The notes under the pieces are model-generated. The model was not told where the DNA came from. It did no database searches and worked only from the letters and a program-made list of their open reading frames with translations. From Euglena gracilis (lineage: Eukaryota > Euglenida > Euglenophyceae > Euglenales): a stretch of 64,000 nt of DNA. Where the stretch lies: NCBI GenBank assembly GCA_039621445.1, contig CP154956.1:22114001-22178000 (forward strand). Reading direction: 5' to 3'. Positions 47,627 to 58,969 of this stretch are shown in pieces (position 1 is the first letter of the stretch; every line of letters begins with the position of its first letter). The position numbers were made by a program, and so were the translations under genes.

Positions 47627-49398
47627 ATGTTGGCCAAGGTGCTGATCGACGCGGCCAAGGAGGCGAAGAAAGTCTATGGGGCGGTTACGGACGAGGCGGA
47701 GGAGCAGCACCCGCTGGCCGTCCAGCTGCGCGCAGAGATCCTCAAGGAGTCCGAGGGCCGCGTCTTCTGCGACCGCGTCCACCCCGATCCACCGCCCCGA
47801 GGCCAGCACGGGATGGCGGTGCTGCACCTCAAGCCGAACACCCAACCGGTGGTGGGGTGGTCATCCACCTGAAGGGCGAACGGCTGGAGGCGCTGCGGGA
47901 GGTGGAGGAGGAGTGCCGCCGCGACCGGAAGGTGGAGCCGGGGCACGGCCCGTGGCGGGCGGCCGCCTTCCCGACCCGGAAGAAGAACAGGAAGTGGAGG
48001 ATGGTGTGTGACTACGCGGTGGGGAACCTGCAGATCATGGCGGACAGCTACCCCTTGCCCTTGACGGACGAGATGGTGGCGGAGCAGGCGAAGTGTACCC
48101 TCTTCAGCACCATCGACTTGCGGGACGCCTTCCACCAGGTGGCCTTGGCGGAGCAGAGCCGACTCGTGACGAACTTCCAGCTGCTGGGTGGGCTGTGACA
48201 GTGGCGTGTGGTCCCGCATGGGATCAACGTCGGGCCCGTCCTCCTGCAGCGGGACATCGACGCCACCTGCGCGGCGGTGAAGGCGCACTCCCGCCCGTAC
48301 TTCGACTACATCATCGTCAGTACGCGGCAGGGAGCGGAGGAGACAGACGAGGAGTTCTATTAGAAGCACGCCCGAGACGTCCGTGAGACGTTGCTGGCCT
48401 TGGAGAAGGACAGATGGGCCAGCGACAGCCGCAAGGTCAATCTTTTTATGAGGCAGGTCGAGTTCGTGGGGCATGTCCCGGGGCACGGCAGGAGGGCGCC
48501 TGCCCCAGGCAAACTGTCGGCGGTGCAGCACTGGCAGCTGCCGCCGACGGTCAGCAGTCTCGGCGCATTTCTCGGCGTCTGCAATTACTATGCGGTCTAC
48601 GTGACATTGTACGTGGAGCTGGCGGCGCCGTTGCAGGGGAAGCCGAAGTTGCCGAGGGAGCTGACCAAGGCAGAATCCAAGCACCCAGTGGTGTGGGCGG
48701 ACCAGGAGAAGGAGGAGTTTGACAAGATGAAGAAGACCCTCGTCGCCGACCTGGAGCTGTACCACATCGATGCAGCCAAGCCGTTCTTCCTGCGCACCAA
48801 CGCGTCGGACTACGCCATCGGAGCGGTGCTGGAGCAGTTCCCAAAGATCGACGGCGTGCCGCGGGTAGAGGACCTGCGGCCGGGGGCCTCCGTCCCGGTG
48901 GCCTTCATGTCCCGGCAGATAAACGAGGGGCAGCGCCTTCGACGGGATGTCCGGCACAAGGAGACGTATGCCGTGGTGGCCGCCCTCGACAAGTGGGCGG
49001 GCGTCCTGCTGGACAACGAGATCCTCGTCCTGACCGACCACCGCAGCCTGGAGTCGTGGTACAAGTAGTACGTCGCCAGAGTGGGCCCGCAGGGGAGACT
49101 GGCCAGACGGCATGCGAAGCTCAACGAGTTCCGCATCACCGTGGTGCACGTCCCCGGCGAGACCAATGTGGTGGGCGATGCCATGTCCCGCTGGGCCTAC
49201 CCGGCCTCACAAGGCTGGCGCGACACCTCGTGGCACGGCACCGAGGCCGAAACGAAGGAGATGAAGGCCCACATCCTGGGGGAGAAGCTGCACGAGAAGT
49301 CCACCCCGAAGGCGGTGCATGCCGAGGACGAGGAGACCAAGGCGGAGCAGGTGGAGAGGTCAACCCTGAAGGAGGGGAGAGAGCTGGCCGTCATCTAG
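47627..49398 (+). pseudogene. Pol: reverse transcriptase and RNase H
   Basis: PTRKKNRKWRMVCDY, YPLPLTDEM, FSTIDLRDAFHQV (motif A), LVTNFQL, VVPHGINVGP (motif B), YFDYIIVS (motif C), FVGHV, LGAFLGVCNYY and RTNASDYAIGAVL (RNase H) are in Ty3/gypsy order. The catalytic YxDD is YFDY (second Asp replaced) and the RNase H D-A-S is N-A-S. Stops lie at 48,196 (TGA), 48,361 (TAG) and 49,066 (TAG), and there are frameshifts near 47,640 and 47,860. The copy is clearly dead. Confidence 0.75.
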
Positions 49399-49859
49399 CT
49401 GATCCCGCTCCAGTCCTTCGCCACGGTTCCGCCAGCGTCCCCCACCGCCGTCACCAGGCGCAGCCGCCTCGACACGCAGCGTAACGCCGGAGACGCCCCA
49501 GCAGACACCACACACGGTACGTGATCCGAGCACCCATGCGGGATGCAGCCGCCAGCCTGGTCTCCCGCGGCCGCAGCAGTCCCACTGTCGGCATCGTCTG
49601 CGGCAGTCCCACCGTCTGCGTCGTCCATCGAATCAACAGCGTCCGTGCCAGCACCATCACCCAACGCGCCATCGCCAGTCCAATCACCAGCAACGCAGTC
49701 CACCGCACTGCAGTCCATCGCACCGTCCGCAGCGCCCACAGCCGGGGTGTCATCACCGGCCATGCCCGTCCCAGCGTCCGCAGCCGGTGTGCCATCACCG
49801 GCCGCGTCAGTCCCATCTGCAGCTCCCGCAGCGGGTGTGCCGTCAACCGCAGATCACGT

Positions 49860-51163
49860 GCCTCCGCAGCCTAACCTGGACATCAACGTCTTCGACATGG
49901 ACTGGAGCAAGGTGTATGCGGTGAGCCCGCGCTGGAAGCCCGTCTGGGACCAGGCCCACAACGGCCTGGGCTGGCCCAGCGGGTTCCAGCTGGTGGATGG
50001 GCGGCTCCTCCCGACGGGAAGGTCGTGTGTGCCGAGGGGGTTGCTGGCGGAGGTGCTGAGGGAGCAGCACCCGGTCTCCGGCAACATTGGCGGGGACGGG
50101 CTGGTGGAGGAGGCCGAGCGCACCTGCGTCTTCGCGGACCGGAGGGAGGCGGCGAAGGTGGCCGGCGGGCTGCAGCGGACGTGCCCGGTGTGCCAGGCCA
50201 GCGAGCACCCGCACCAGCCGCTGCGGCTGAAGGTCTGCCCGACGCCCGTCCCGCCGTACATCATGGCATCGGTGGCCGTCGAGCTCTTTGTGATGCCGGA
50301 GGTGGACTACGAGGGGCAGCCGTACAACGTGTTCGCCGCCTGCGTCGATCGCCACAGTGGGTGGGTCGTGGCCACGGCCCACCGCACGCGCGGCCTCACC
50401 GCCGCCACCGTGGCCAAGGCGATGTACCGTGGGTGGTGGTCGCCACACGGGCTGCCCAGCGTGATCACCAGTGATCGCGGGCCGCACTTTGCTGGCGCGT
50501 GGTGGCGCAGAATGTGCGGCTTGCACGGGATCCGCCACGCCCACGCCCAGGCGTTCCACCACGAGGCGAACGGGCGGACGGAGTCCCTCGGTGCGCAGCT
50601 GCAGAAGCGGATCCGGAACGAGAAGGCCGAGACCCCGATCACATGTGTGGAGTCCCTGCCCAGGGCAGTGCAGAAGCTGAACGACTCCAAGGCGCAGCAC
50701 GGCCTGAGTCCGTATGAGGTGCTGTATGGACGGCATCGGTGGACTGATGGCATACCGTACAAGGCCCCCGTCGTGGTGCAGGACGCCGGCGTTTTTCGAG
50801 AGGCAGAAGGCCGTGGATCTGAAGGTCGCCGACGTCCTCAACGTTCTCCACAACCGGCAAGTGGACCAGAAGAACCGGAGCAGGAAGGACCTCGAGGCGT
50901 ACACCAAGGGAGACCTCGTGTGGTACCTCTGGCCTCCGAGGCGGCCGGGCCAGAAGCTCGAGAGCTACTGGCTTGGCCCAGCCCGGGTCACCGCGCGCCG
51001 TGGCAAGCACTCGTACGAGCTGGAGCTGGAGGAGGGCCGCCGCCAAGAGGCCCAACGCTGCCAGCTGAAGACCTACCGCGATGACACGCGGTTGTGCGGC
51101 CCACCCAAGATGTTCGTCTACCAGCAGGCCAGACCGCCAGAAGACGTGGACATCGAGGAGTGA
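49860..51163 (+). pseudogene. Pol: integrase
   Basis: The N-terminal finger is partial (EQHPVSGN, then CPVCQAS). The catalytic core shows VELFVMPEVD, CVDRHSGW, ITSDRGPHFAG and HHEANGRTES. The usual first catalytic Asp position reads Glu (VELF), while the second Asp and the Glu are present. After a frameshift near 50,790, WYLWPPRRPGQKLESYWLGP fits the GPY/F-type C-terminal domain. The frame ends at TGA 51,161. It would insert element DNA; inactive here. Confidence 0.7.
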
Positions 51164-51345
51164 ACGGTGGAGTAAATCCGGCAGCACCACAGACGACCCG
51201 ACGGGGACTTGGAGTTCGAGGTAAAGTGGGAGGGCCACCTGACTCTCACGTGGCAGCCGTTGAAGAATTTTTTTCATCTCTACTCTCACCACATGATCGA
51301 GTACGCCAAGTCCAAGAAGCTCAAGGTGGAGCTGCTGGACTACCT
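51164..51345 (+). pseudogene. Pol: chromodomain
   Basis: In the frame of the integrase tail, after stops at 51,161 (TGA) and 51,173 (TAA), the sequence encodes DGDLEFEVKWEGHLTLTWQP, which fits the chromodomain core (..YLVKWKG....TWEP). It places the element among chromoviruses, whose chromodomain guides insertion to modified chromatin. Confidence 0.6.
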
Positions 51346-53335
51346 CCACCGCAACCCAGCTGAGGTGGCGGTCATCATCGCAAAGGTGAAGAAGAAGGAG
51401 CAGGAGGTCGTCAACAACACCGAGTGGGAAGACCGACCTGATGAGTGGGTCTGGCCCAACGAGGACGCCAAGAAGGACGAGGAGGCAAGCAGCCAGGACG
51501 GGAGTCAGCGGACCCCCCAGTGTGCACAGCGGTGCCTGCAGCACAGTACGTCCCGACACGCGATTCACCGCCAGCGCTAGGTCAGGATCCACCGCGGACC
51601 GTCACCGCCGCTGCATCGCACCAGCCTGTCCCGCTGCACTTCGTGCACCACCCGTCCGACAGTCCGTCCGTCTCTGCGTTTCCCAGCTGTCGCATGAGGC
51701 TGATCCCCAGATCACCTCTGGTGCGGTATCAACCTTGGTGTGTCCATCGGCAGGAGCTGGGTGCGCGCAGCCCGTGTCTGTGTTCGCCCATTTGCTGCCG
51801 CACGCTGCCCCCCAGGCGGCTGTGGCTGCTTCCCAGGCTGCTGTGGCCGGCCCCCAGGCGACGGTGGTGGCTGCGAGCCAGGCTGCTGTGGCTGCCCCCC
51901 CACAACGGCCGTGGCTGCCTCCCCGATGTTCACCCATTCTCAGTATGTGTCCATTCCGAACCATTTCCCGGCTGCGGGCGGGGACGGGGTGCCCCCTCCG
52001 CCTGCTGCCTTCCCAGTGTGTACGGGCCGGCACCCCCCCACGCCGCCGGCCTGTGCCACGCCGTCCCCGTTCGTCCCACACCATTTCCTGCCAGCGCACT
52101 CCCATACCCAGTGCGCCCCGTTCTTCCCCTGTCCCAATGGAACTTTCGCCACCAATGGCACCTTCCCGTTGCACCTCCAGGACCCGTCCTCAGCCTCAAG
52201 GCAGCGAGACGGCACCACCACCGGTGTCTGCGTCCTCAATCCCCCCAATGCGGGCCTGTTGATTCCCGGCCCTTTCCGGCCCCAACCCGGAGGCCACCCA
52301 TTTTCCCCTGCCCACGGCCCAGGGCAGAGCACGACCAAACACCCCCACACACTAAGACAAGAGATCCCAGGGGGAGCCCCCCGGGCGAAAAAAAAAACGC
52401 CCCCGGACCCCCACGGACCAAAAAAAAGCACCCTCCCAGGGGCGCCCACACCCACCGGAGCCCCAGAGCGCCAAGCGAGAACCGAAGAGGGCGCAATGAG
52501 CACCTCCCCCCACAGAGCGCCACAGGTGAACCGAGCAGGCGCAAGGGAGAGGAAGGCACGCCCCCCCCCCCCCAGCAGGCCGAAGGAAGCCAGGCAGGGG
52601 GCAAAGGAGGAGAGCCGAAGTGACCCCCGAGGCACCAGAAAGACCCAAGGGAGCCCAAGGGACCGCCACCCCCAAACCAGCCGGGGTGCGCAGCGCCCCC
52701 CCCAAAAAACCTCAACGCTCCGGGCTCTGCCCCCAGCCTGCAGTTCGGCGAGGCGCGGCTGCCAAGCCACCCCGCAGAACTGCAGCCCCAGCCCAGAGTC
52801 CAGAGGAGTTCCACCCCCAAGGCGCCCACACGAGCCTGCAGCCGGCCTGCCAGCAGACCGCCCGATGACCAACGCCAGCTCCCGACCAGGCTCCTGTGGC
52901 GCGCCAGGCCACACACGAGGGGCGCCCCCGGGCGCCAAACGCCAAAGCCCAAGGCCGAGGCCAAGGCCACACCCCTGCCCTGCGTATACCCGAACCGCCC
53001 CGAGGTTTGTTTGTACGATTCGTTCACTCCGCCGATGAGGTGCGCACAGCCCCCCGCTCCCGCCTCCGAGGGTAGCCGAAGGCAGGCGAGGCCGGGTGCC
53101 TTGTTAGGAAGGGGAGTGTGGGCGGAGGGAGGCGGCCTGGCGCCTGCGCACCTGAATAAGCGAATCATCTGCCCCATTCCGCTACGTTTTTTACCTGTGT
53201 ACTTCCCCCCCGCCAGTTTCTCTCTTCCAAATGTTTCATTCAAAGAATTGTGCATGCTGAAGGAAAGAATTTAAAAAATTCAATCCGCTTCCAAGGAAAC
53301 AATTGTCCAAGAATTTCAAAACGTAAATCCAAAAT
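51346..53335. other. GC-rich 3' region before right LTR, no gene recognised
   Basis: Lys/Glu-rich codons continue to about 51,580 in the chromodomain frame. Beyond that, Pro/Arg/Ala-rich frames are open on both strands, typical of GC-rich non-coding DNA. I cannot choose a coding strand. Confidence 0.4.
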
Positions 53336-53721
53336 GTCAATCAAAAGGCGAATATTCAAATTCAAAAAAAGAAGAGCAAGCCGCGCTGGGAAGCAAGGTG
53401 AAGGTGTTCTTCCGCCCCCCCCCCCCGCTACCCTTTTTTAAGTTCAAACCCGGCTTCTCCTCCCCCCCCCCCCCCTATTGCTTCAGAGGCACCCCCAAGG
53501 AGTTGGCCAAAAATACCGTCCCCCCCCCCCAATTTTTGAATTATTTGGCTGCCGGAACCCAGGTTCTGGCTGAATTCAGGGACCGAAAGACACAAAAAAA
53601 GGGAATTTTTGGGGCGTGTGTGCCTATTTTTACCGGAGCGCCGGGTAACTGTTTTCCCCCATTCGGCCTGCCGGGGAGACCACTCCGCGCACGGTCACCG
53701 AACCGGCAAGAGGGGAAAACT
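53336..53721 (+). repeat. Right LTR-like repeat
   Basis: Direct copy of 42,254-42,626 with longer C runs. The minus-strand P770 copy 2 reading frame runs up to its right edge. Confidence 0.65.
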
Positions 53722-53729
53722 CCAGGCTC

Positions 53730-56700
53730 CTATCCTTGTCGTTGTCCTTCAGCGGGGGTATCCCGAGCTGAGGGTCGCCCCACACGCTCCTTCGCGGCTT
53801 TCGTTGGTTTCCCAGGGGTAGCCGTGGGGGATGGTGTGGGTGTAGGTTTGGCCGGCGCACTTCGCATTGGCTGAGCCTCTTGTGGGGGAATAGACATCCG
53901 CTCAATATTTTTTTCAGATGCCGGTTTCCGTGTGCATTGACGCTTCGGTGCTGTAGTTGTGTTTGTGCGCTGAGGTGCAGGTTCGTCCCGTGCCTCTGGT
54001 GGCGCTACCGGTGCTGGTACAGGTTCATCCTGTGCTTGCATGTTGGGTGTTGTCTCAGCTGCCATTGCTGTCCGTTCGTCATCCGTCCGAGTCGCTTCTG
54101 ACACCGGCGGTGGTTGCGCCGTTGGGGGAGGTTCATCTTCCACCATGGAGGTAGTGTCCGGAGTTACTTCCGCCGGCTCTGCAGTTTCCGCCACAGCTGT
54201 GGAAGAACTGGCTGCAGTGCCACGTGGAGTGACCACTGCGATCAGCAAACACAAAACACCAAGTACACGTCCGCCCAGCGATGTGTGACGCTCCGGCCCT
54301 TCTGCCGAAGTGGGCTCATCCGCTGGCTCCTCTGTCGACGGGGTTTCCCCGGAAACAGGGAGCTTGAGGCGTAGTACTCAGGCGTGTGTGGTACTGTCTC
54401 CGGCGGGTTTTCCCGCGGTGGAGTTGTACTCAGTGAGTGCCTGTTGCACTCAGTGAGGTAGGTGACAGTGGCACAGGTGTTATTTCACCTGCTAGCGATC
54501 ATGGGCGCTGAGCAGTTTCTGCCACAGTGTCCAGCATCACGACAGGTGGGCTAGGGGTTTCCCGTGCCGGAGGTTCCCCCGGAAGAGGTTCATCCTCGGC
54601 CATGAAGACCGCTTCCTCCTCCTCCTTCTCCTCCGCTTCCGGAGGGGACTCGGCTGTGTAGCTGTGCTGCAGAACGCGGGTCTTTTCCGCTCTTGTAGCA
54701 CCCTTGTGCATCTGACAGGCGGTAAAAGCTTATACTGTCACTCCTGTCAGAGTTGGGGTATGAGGGTAGCTCATCCTCGATGATCATGCAGAGGTCTTAC
54801 CACTGCATCCACGACGGTTCCAGCCCATGCCGTACTCTCTTGCGTCTTCCAGGAAGGCGGGCAACGGAGGAGAATAATGAGGTTGTTTTACCTCGCTTGC
54901 CGCAAAAAAGGCTTGGAAGCCCTCCCAGAGCAGTATATTCTCGAACTGGGTTTCGAGGTGCTTCTCGAGACCGGTTTGGGCCTCCTGCCAGTCCGGCCAC
55001 AGGTTCATCCTGCGTCGGTCCGGGTCATTGGGTCTGGCTTCTAACTCGGTGTATCCCCGGGGTAGCCACTTCCTATGGATATCCATATCAGCGGTCATGA
55101 ATTCCAGGAAAAAAAACTGTAAACCTCCAGGACGTAGGTATTCCACGCCATTTGCCAGTATTGTTGCAGCAAAAATATTTTCTGCCGGTGCTGTTTCAGT
55201 CACTTTCGTTCTTGCGTTCCAATCTTGGTAATCCAGCACTGATTCAGGTGAAATCTCCTGGTCGGCTGGCTGCCGGCATTCTCGGCAGTCGAAGGCGGTT
55301 TTCCGCGTTCTCCGAAACCCCAGAAGTCAACAATGTATACTCCTTTGCAAAACTGGCATTGCAGTTCGTACCGTTGAGGGTAAATCCTCCCCAAATAATA
55401 CCCCCGGGGTAATATTTTTTCGCCCGAAGTCGCGGCCCGATGGGGGGGGGGGTATTATTTGGGGGGGTATTATTTTTCCAAAATTTTCGAAATTTTCCGA
55501 AGTCCCGTAAAACCCAAAATAGCACCCAAAACCGCCCTTTGGGGTCATTTTTTGCACTTTCTTGTGAAATTTACCATTTTTGGAGGTCAGATGAGCCAGA
55601 AAAATTCATTTTTTTCGTAATTTGTTATCAGAAATTGTGATTTTTACCTACATTTTCAGGTCGAACATCCGGGCCTTCGGCCCGAAACCGGGGGGAGGGT
55701 ATTATTTCGGCGGCCGAAGTCAAGGGGGGGGGGTATTTGGTGGGGGGGTATTATTTGGGGCGTGTTTATTGGGGGGGTTTACGCGAGGTCGACGTCCAGC
55801 ACCTTGAACAGCATGCCAAACATGCTGTCCAAGTGGATTTGGAGATTGCACGTGAACATTATTGCTGCCTGCTCCTGGAGTTCCTCCGGCAGGGGGTAAT
55901 ATTTCCACTGGATTACCAGTGCTCCGACGGAACACATGCGTGGGTAGATTTCCTTCAGCTGTGCAACTAACAATTCGTCGTCGGCACATGTATTCATACA
56001 GTCGACGTAGGTCCGACCGTTTCGGTCGGTAAAAAAACCGAAGTTCTGGCAGCAGAAACCGGACATCCGGTCCAGGACGACTTCATCCGAATCATGTGGA
56101 TCACGTTGCCTGCGCGTGTATATTTCTGGAGATCTTCGTCGAGTTTTGTCCAGATTTACTCAACGTAGTTGAACACCAAGGAAACGTCATAATCCTTCTT
56201 TTTCGAGGGTTCGGCGGCTTTTCCGCCTTTTCCTGCTGGGGGTCCGGCAGATTTTCTGCCTTTGCCTGGAGCTGACCATGCGGCTTTTCCGCCTTTGCCA
56301 GGTGGGTCTTTCCCACCTTTCTCCTGGACTTTTCCTTTCACCTTACCCTTGCCTTTCACTTTACTCTTACCCTTTGTGTTACACAGCTATTCGAATGTCG
56401 CCCAGTAATCCCAGTATACTGCATCTTCCGCAGTATATACCGGGTAAGTCACGGATTCTGTGCTGGGCGTCCGAGAAAATTCGGGGCTCATCGTCACCAC
56501 GATTCGAGTACACTGGTGCGACCCGGGGTGGTCGGGTTTCCCGACGTGCCCGTTCTGCCGTCACGTCTGGCGATGGCGGAGCTTCCTCCTCAGTGTCGAC
56601 GTGCATCGCTGCGGGCGGAGCTTCCGATCTCGGTGAGCGGCGCTGTGGCACTCACGTCAGGTTTTCCGGGCCGCGGTCACGTTTGCCGACGGCAGAGCTT

Positions 56701-57120
56701 GTGTGTCGTGCTGATGGCGCTTCCGGCACAGCAACATCCCGCTGTTGCACTGGTTGACCTGATCGTGATGGTGCTGGGACTCCGGTGAGAGCCGTCACAG
56801 CACCATCATACTGCTTGCGCTCATCCCTCGTCACCTCCGCCCGGGCAGTGTATCCCTGTCCGGCGGAAGGAGGCTGACGTGCGATCTGACCGACACAGCA
56901 TATTCATACCTTGACGCTCATCCCCGGAATCGAACGGCCGGCCAGTCCTCAGGTTAACGTGTTCATCCCGCACCTGGTGGACCGTCTCCGCTCGAGGCGC
57001 TGCAGCGGCTTCCCGTGGACGAGCGCTCCGGGCAGTGTCAGACGTCGCGGGAGGGTTTCCCTCCGCGTAGCGCCTTGGCATAGGGTCAGGTATGGTAGGG
57101 TGGGAGGCGCACAATAGCAC
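53730..57120 (-). pseudogene. P770 copy 2, decayed and interrupted
   Basis: Minus-strand segments in order: 57,120-56,380 (several frames, Arg/Pro/Ala-rich); 56,359-56,156 (KGKVKGK and repeated GKGGKAA); about 56,155-55,779 (FTDRNGRTYVDCMNTC, EIYPRMCSVGALVIQWKYY); a foldback insertion; 55,394-55,200 (QRYELQCQFCKGVYIVDFW); 55,239-54,784 (DIHRKWLPRGYTELEARPND, MNLWPDWQEAQTGLEKHL); then an acidic Pro/Thr-rich part to 53,730. Spacing and motifs parallel copy 1 (FDNRPNGQTTWLCTVC, QRWLLPEY, WPATFPRVFWENL). Many frameshifts are present; it is not functional. Confidence 0.45.
55378..55790. mobile_element. Poly-G/C foldback interrupting P770 copy 2
   Basis: The word AATAATACCCCC near the left edge is mirrored by GGGTATTATTTGGGG at several right positions, with G tracts between. 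The outer bases GTAAA and TTTAC are inverted. On the minus strand the P770 frame runs into TAAACCCCCCC at the insertion point and resumes beyond it. Confidence 0.6.
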
Positions 57121-58960
57121 TTTGGCAACGGACGCCTCGACTATGCCCGGGACGGAGCGCTCGTTTTTACAGCGCCGGCGCGGTCGATTTCGGCCGAAAA
57201 AGACTGAAAAATGACGTTTTGGGGGGCGTCCGTTGCCAAAGTGCTATTTTGCGCCTCCCGGGCGGTAATTGCTGCGTTTTACGCACACCCGCCGCGGGCA
57301 AATTTGCACAGGCAAAATTGCGCCTGTCCGCCCGCCGCCCTTCGCAACAGTTAGGTAAATGATACCCGACCTCTGCCCGGGGCCGAGCGCTCGTTTTTAC
57401 AGCGCCGGCGCGGCCGACTTCCGCGGAGAATGACCGAAAAATTACGTTTTGCGGGCGTCCGTTCGTTGCCAAAGTGCTATTTTGCGCCTTCCGGTTGACA
57501 ATTGCTGCGTTTTACCCACGCCCGCCAGGGGCAAAAATGCTGCTGTGCGCCCGCAGCTCTTCGCAGCAGTTAGGTAAAGGATCGCCGACCTCTGCCCGGG
57601 GCGGACCGCTCGTTTTAACAGCGCCGGCGCGGTCATTTTCGGCGGAAATCGGCCGCGCCGACGCTGTAAAAACGAACGTTCCGCCCCCGGCGAGAGGTCG
57701 GCGATTCTTTACCTAACTGTTACGAAGGGCGGCGGGCGGACAGGCGCAAGTTTGCCCGCGGCGGGCGTGCGTAAAACGCAGCAATTACCGCCCGGGAGGC
57801 GCAAAGTAGAACTTTCGTTGGGGGACGACTGTTTCCAAAGTGCTATTTTGCACCTCCTGGGCGGTAATTGCTGCGTTTTACGCACAAACGACGCGGGCAA
57901 GTTTGCGTGTGCAAAATTGCGCCTGTCCGCCAGCTGCCCTTCGCAACAGTTAGGTAAAGGATACCCGACCTCTGCCCGGGGCGGAGCGCTCGTTTTTACA
58001 CCGCCGGCGCGGCCGATATCCGCGGAAAATGACTGAAAAATGACGTTTTGTGGGGCGACCGTTGCCAAAGTGCTCTTTTGCGCCTCCCTGGTGGCAATTG
58101 CTGCGTTTTACGCACACCAGGCGCGGGCAAAATTGCTCCTGTCCGCCCGCCACCCTTCGCAGCAGTTAGGTAAAGGGTCGCCGACCTCTACCCGGGGCGG
58201 AGAACTCGTTTTTGCAGCGCCGGCGCGGCCGATGTCCGGAGAGAATACCCAAAAATGACGTTTTGGGGGCGTCCGTTGCCAAAGTGCAACTTTGCGCCTC
58301 CCGGGCGGTAATTGCTGCGTTTCACGCCGCTCATCGCTGGCAAAATCGCGCCTGTCCGCCGGCCACCCTTCGCATCAGTTAGATAAAGGATCGCCGAGTT
58401 CTACTGGGGGAGGAGCGTTCGTTTTAAGAGCGCCGGCGCGGCGGACTTCGGCCGAGAATGAAAGAAAAATGACGTTTTGGTGGCGTCCGTTGCCAAAGTG
58501 CTATTTTGCGCCTCCCGGCGGTAATTGCTGCCTTTTACGCAGGCCGGCCGCGGGCAAATTTGCGCCTGTCCACCCGCCACGGGCAGAATTGCGCCTGTCC
58601 GCCCGCCGCCCTTCGCAACAGTTAGGTAAAGGATCGCGGACCTCTACCCGGGCCGGAGGGCTCGTTTTTTACAGCGCCGCCCCGGCCGATTTCCGCTGGA
58701 CTGACCGAAAAATAACGTTTTGGGGGGCGTCCGTTGCCAACGTGCATTTTTGCGCCTCCCGGGCGCAAAAATTGTAAAAATGGGCGCAAAAATGGTAATT
58801 GCTGCGTTTTAAGAACGCCAGCCGCGGGTAAAATTGCTCCTGTCCGCCTGCAGCCCTTCGCAACAGTTAGGAAAGGATCGCCGCCCTCTACCCGGGGCGG
58901 AGCGCTCATTTTTTTCAGCGCCGGAGCAGCCAATTCTCGCGGACTATGACTATTTTTTTC
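57095..58960. repeat. 220-bp tandem array, first orientation
   Basis: About eight units with CGTCCGTTGCCAAAGTGCTA, then GGCGGTAATTGCTGCGTTTT and GCAACAGTTAGGTAAAGGAT; spacing about 209-240 bp. One unit near 57,640-57,800 is inverted. CpG-rich; long open frames across it are artefacts. Confidence 0.85.
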
Positions 58961-58969
58961 GGGTAGTTC

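Larger units (their letters stand above)
42254..53721 (+). mobile_element. Ty3/gypsy chromovirus-like element, rearranged
   Basis: Direct repeats of about 375-385 bp at both ends, a primer-binding-like site next to the left repeat, and protease, reverse transcriptase/RNase H, integrase and chromodomain in Ty3/gypsy order on the plus strand define the element. A gag-like gene is on the minus strand between the left repeat and pol. The repeat ends are not the usual TG...CA and I found no clear polypurine tract or target duplication. Confidence 0.6.

Noticed and set aside
48196-49068. Alternative genetic code with TAG or TAA read as glutamine
   Set aside because: Elements A (2,696 codons) and B2 (1,126 codons) are free of internal stops under the standard code, and the stops occur only in elements that also have frameshifts and lost catalytic residues.
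52236-53255. Minus-strand 339-codon frame
   Set aside because: Gly/Ala/Trp/Arg-rich antisense-like composition without motifs, overlapping equally long plus-strand frames; no basis to choose either.
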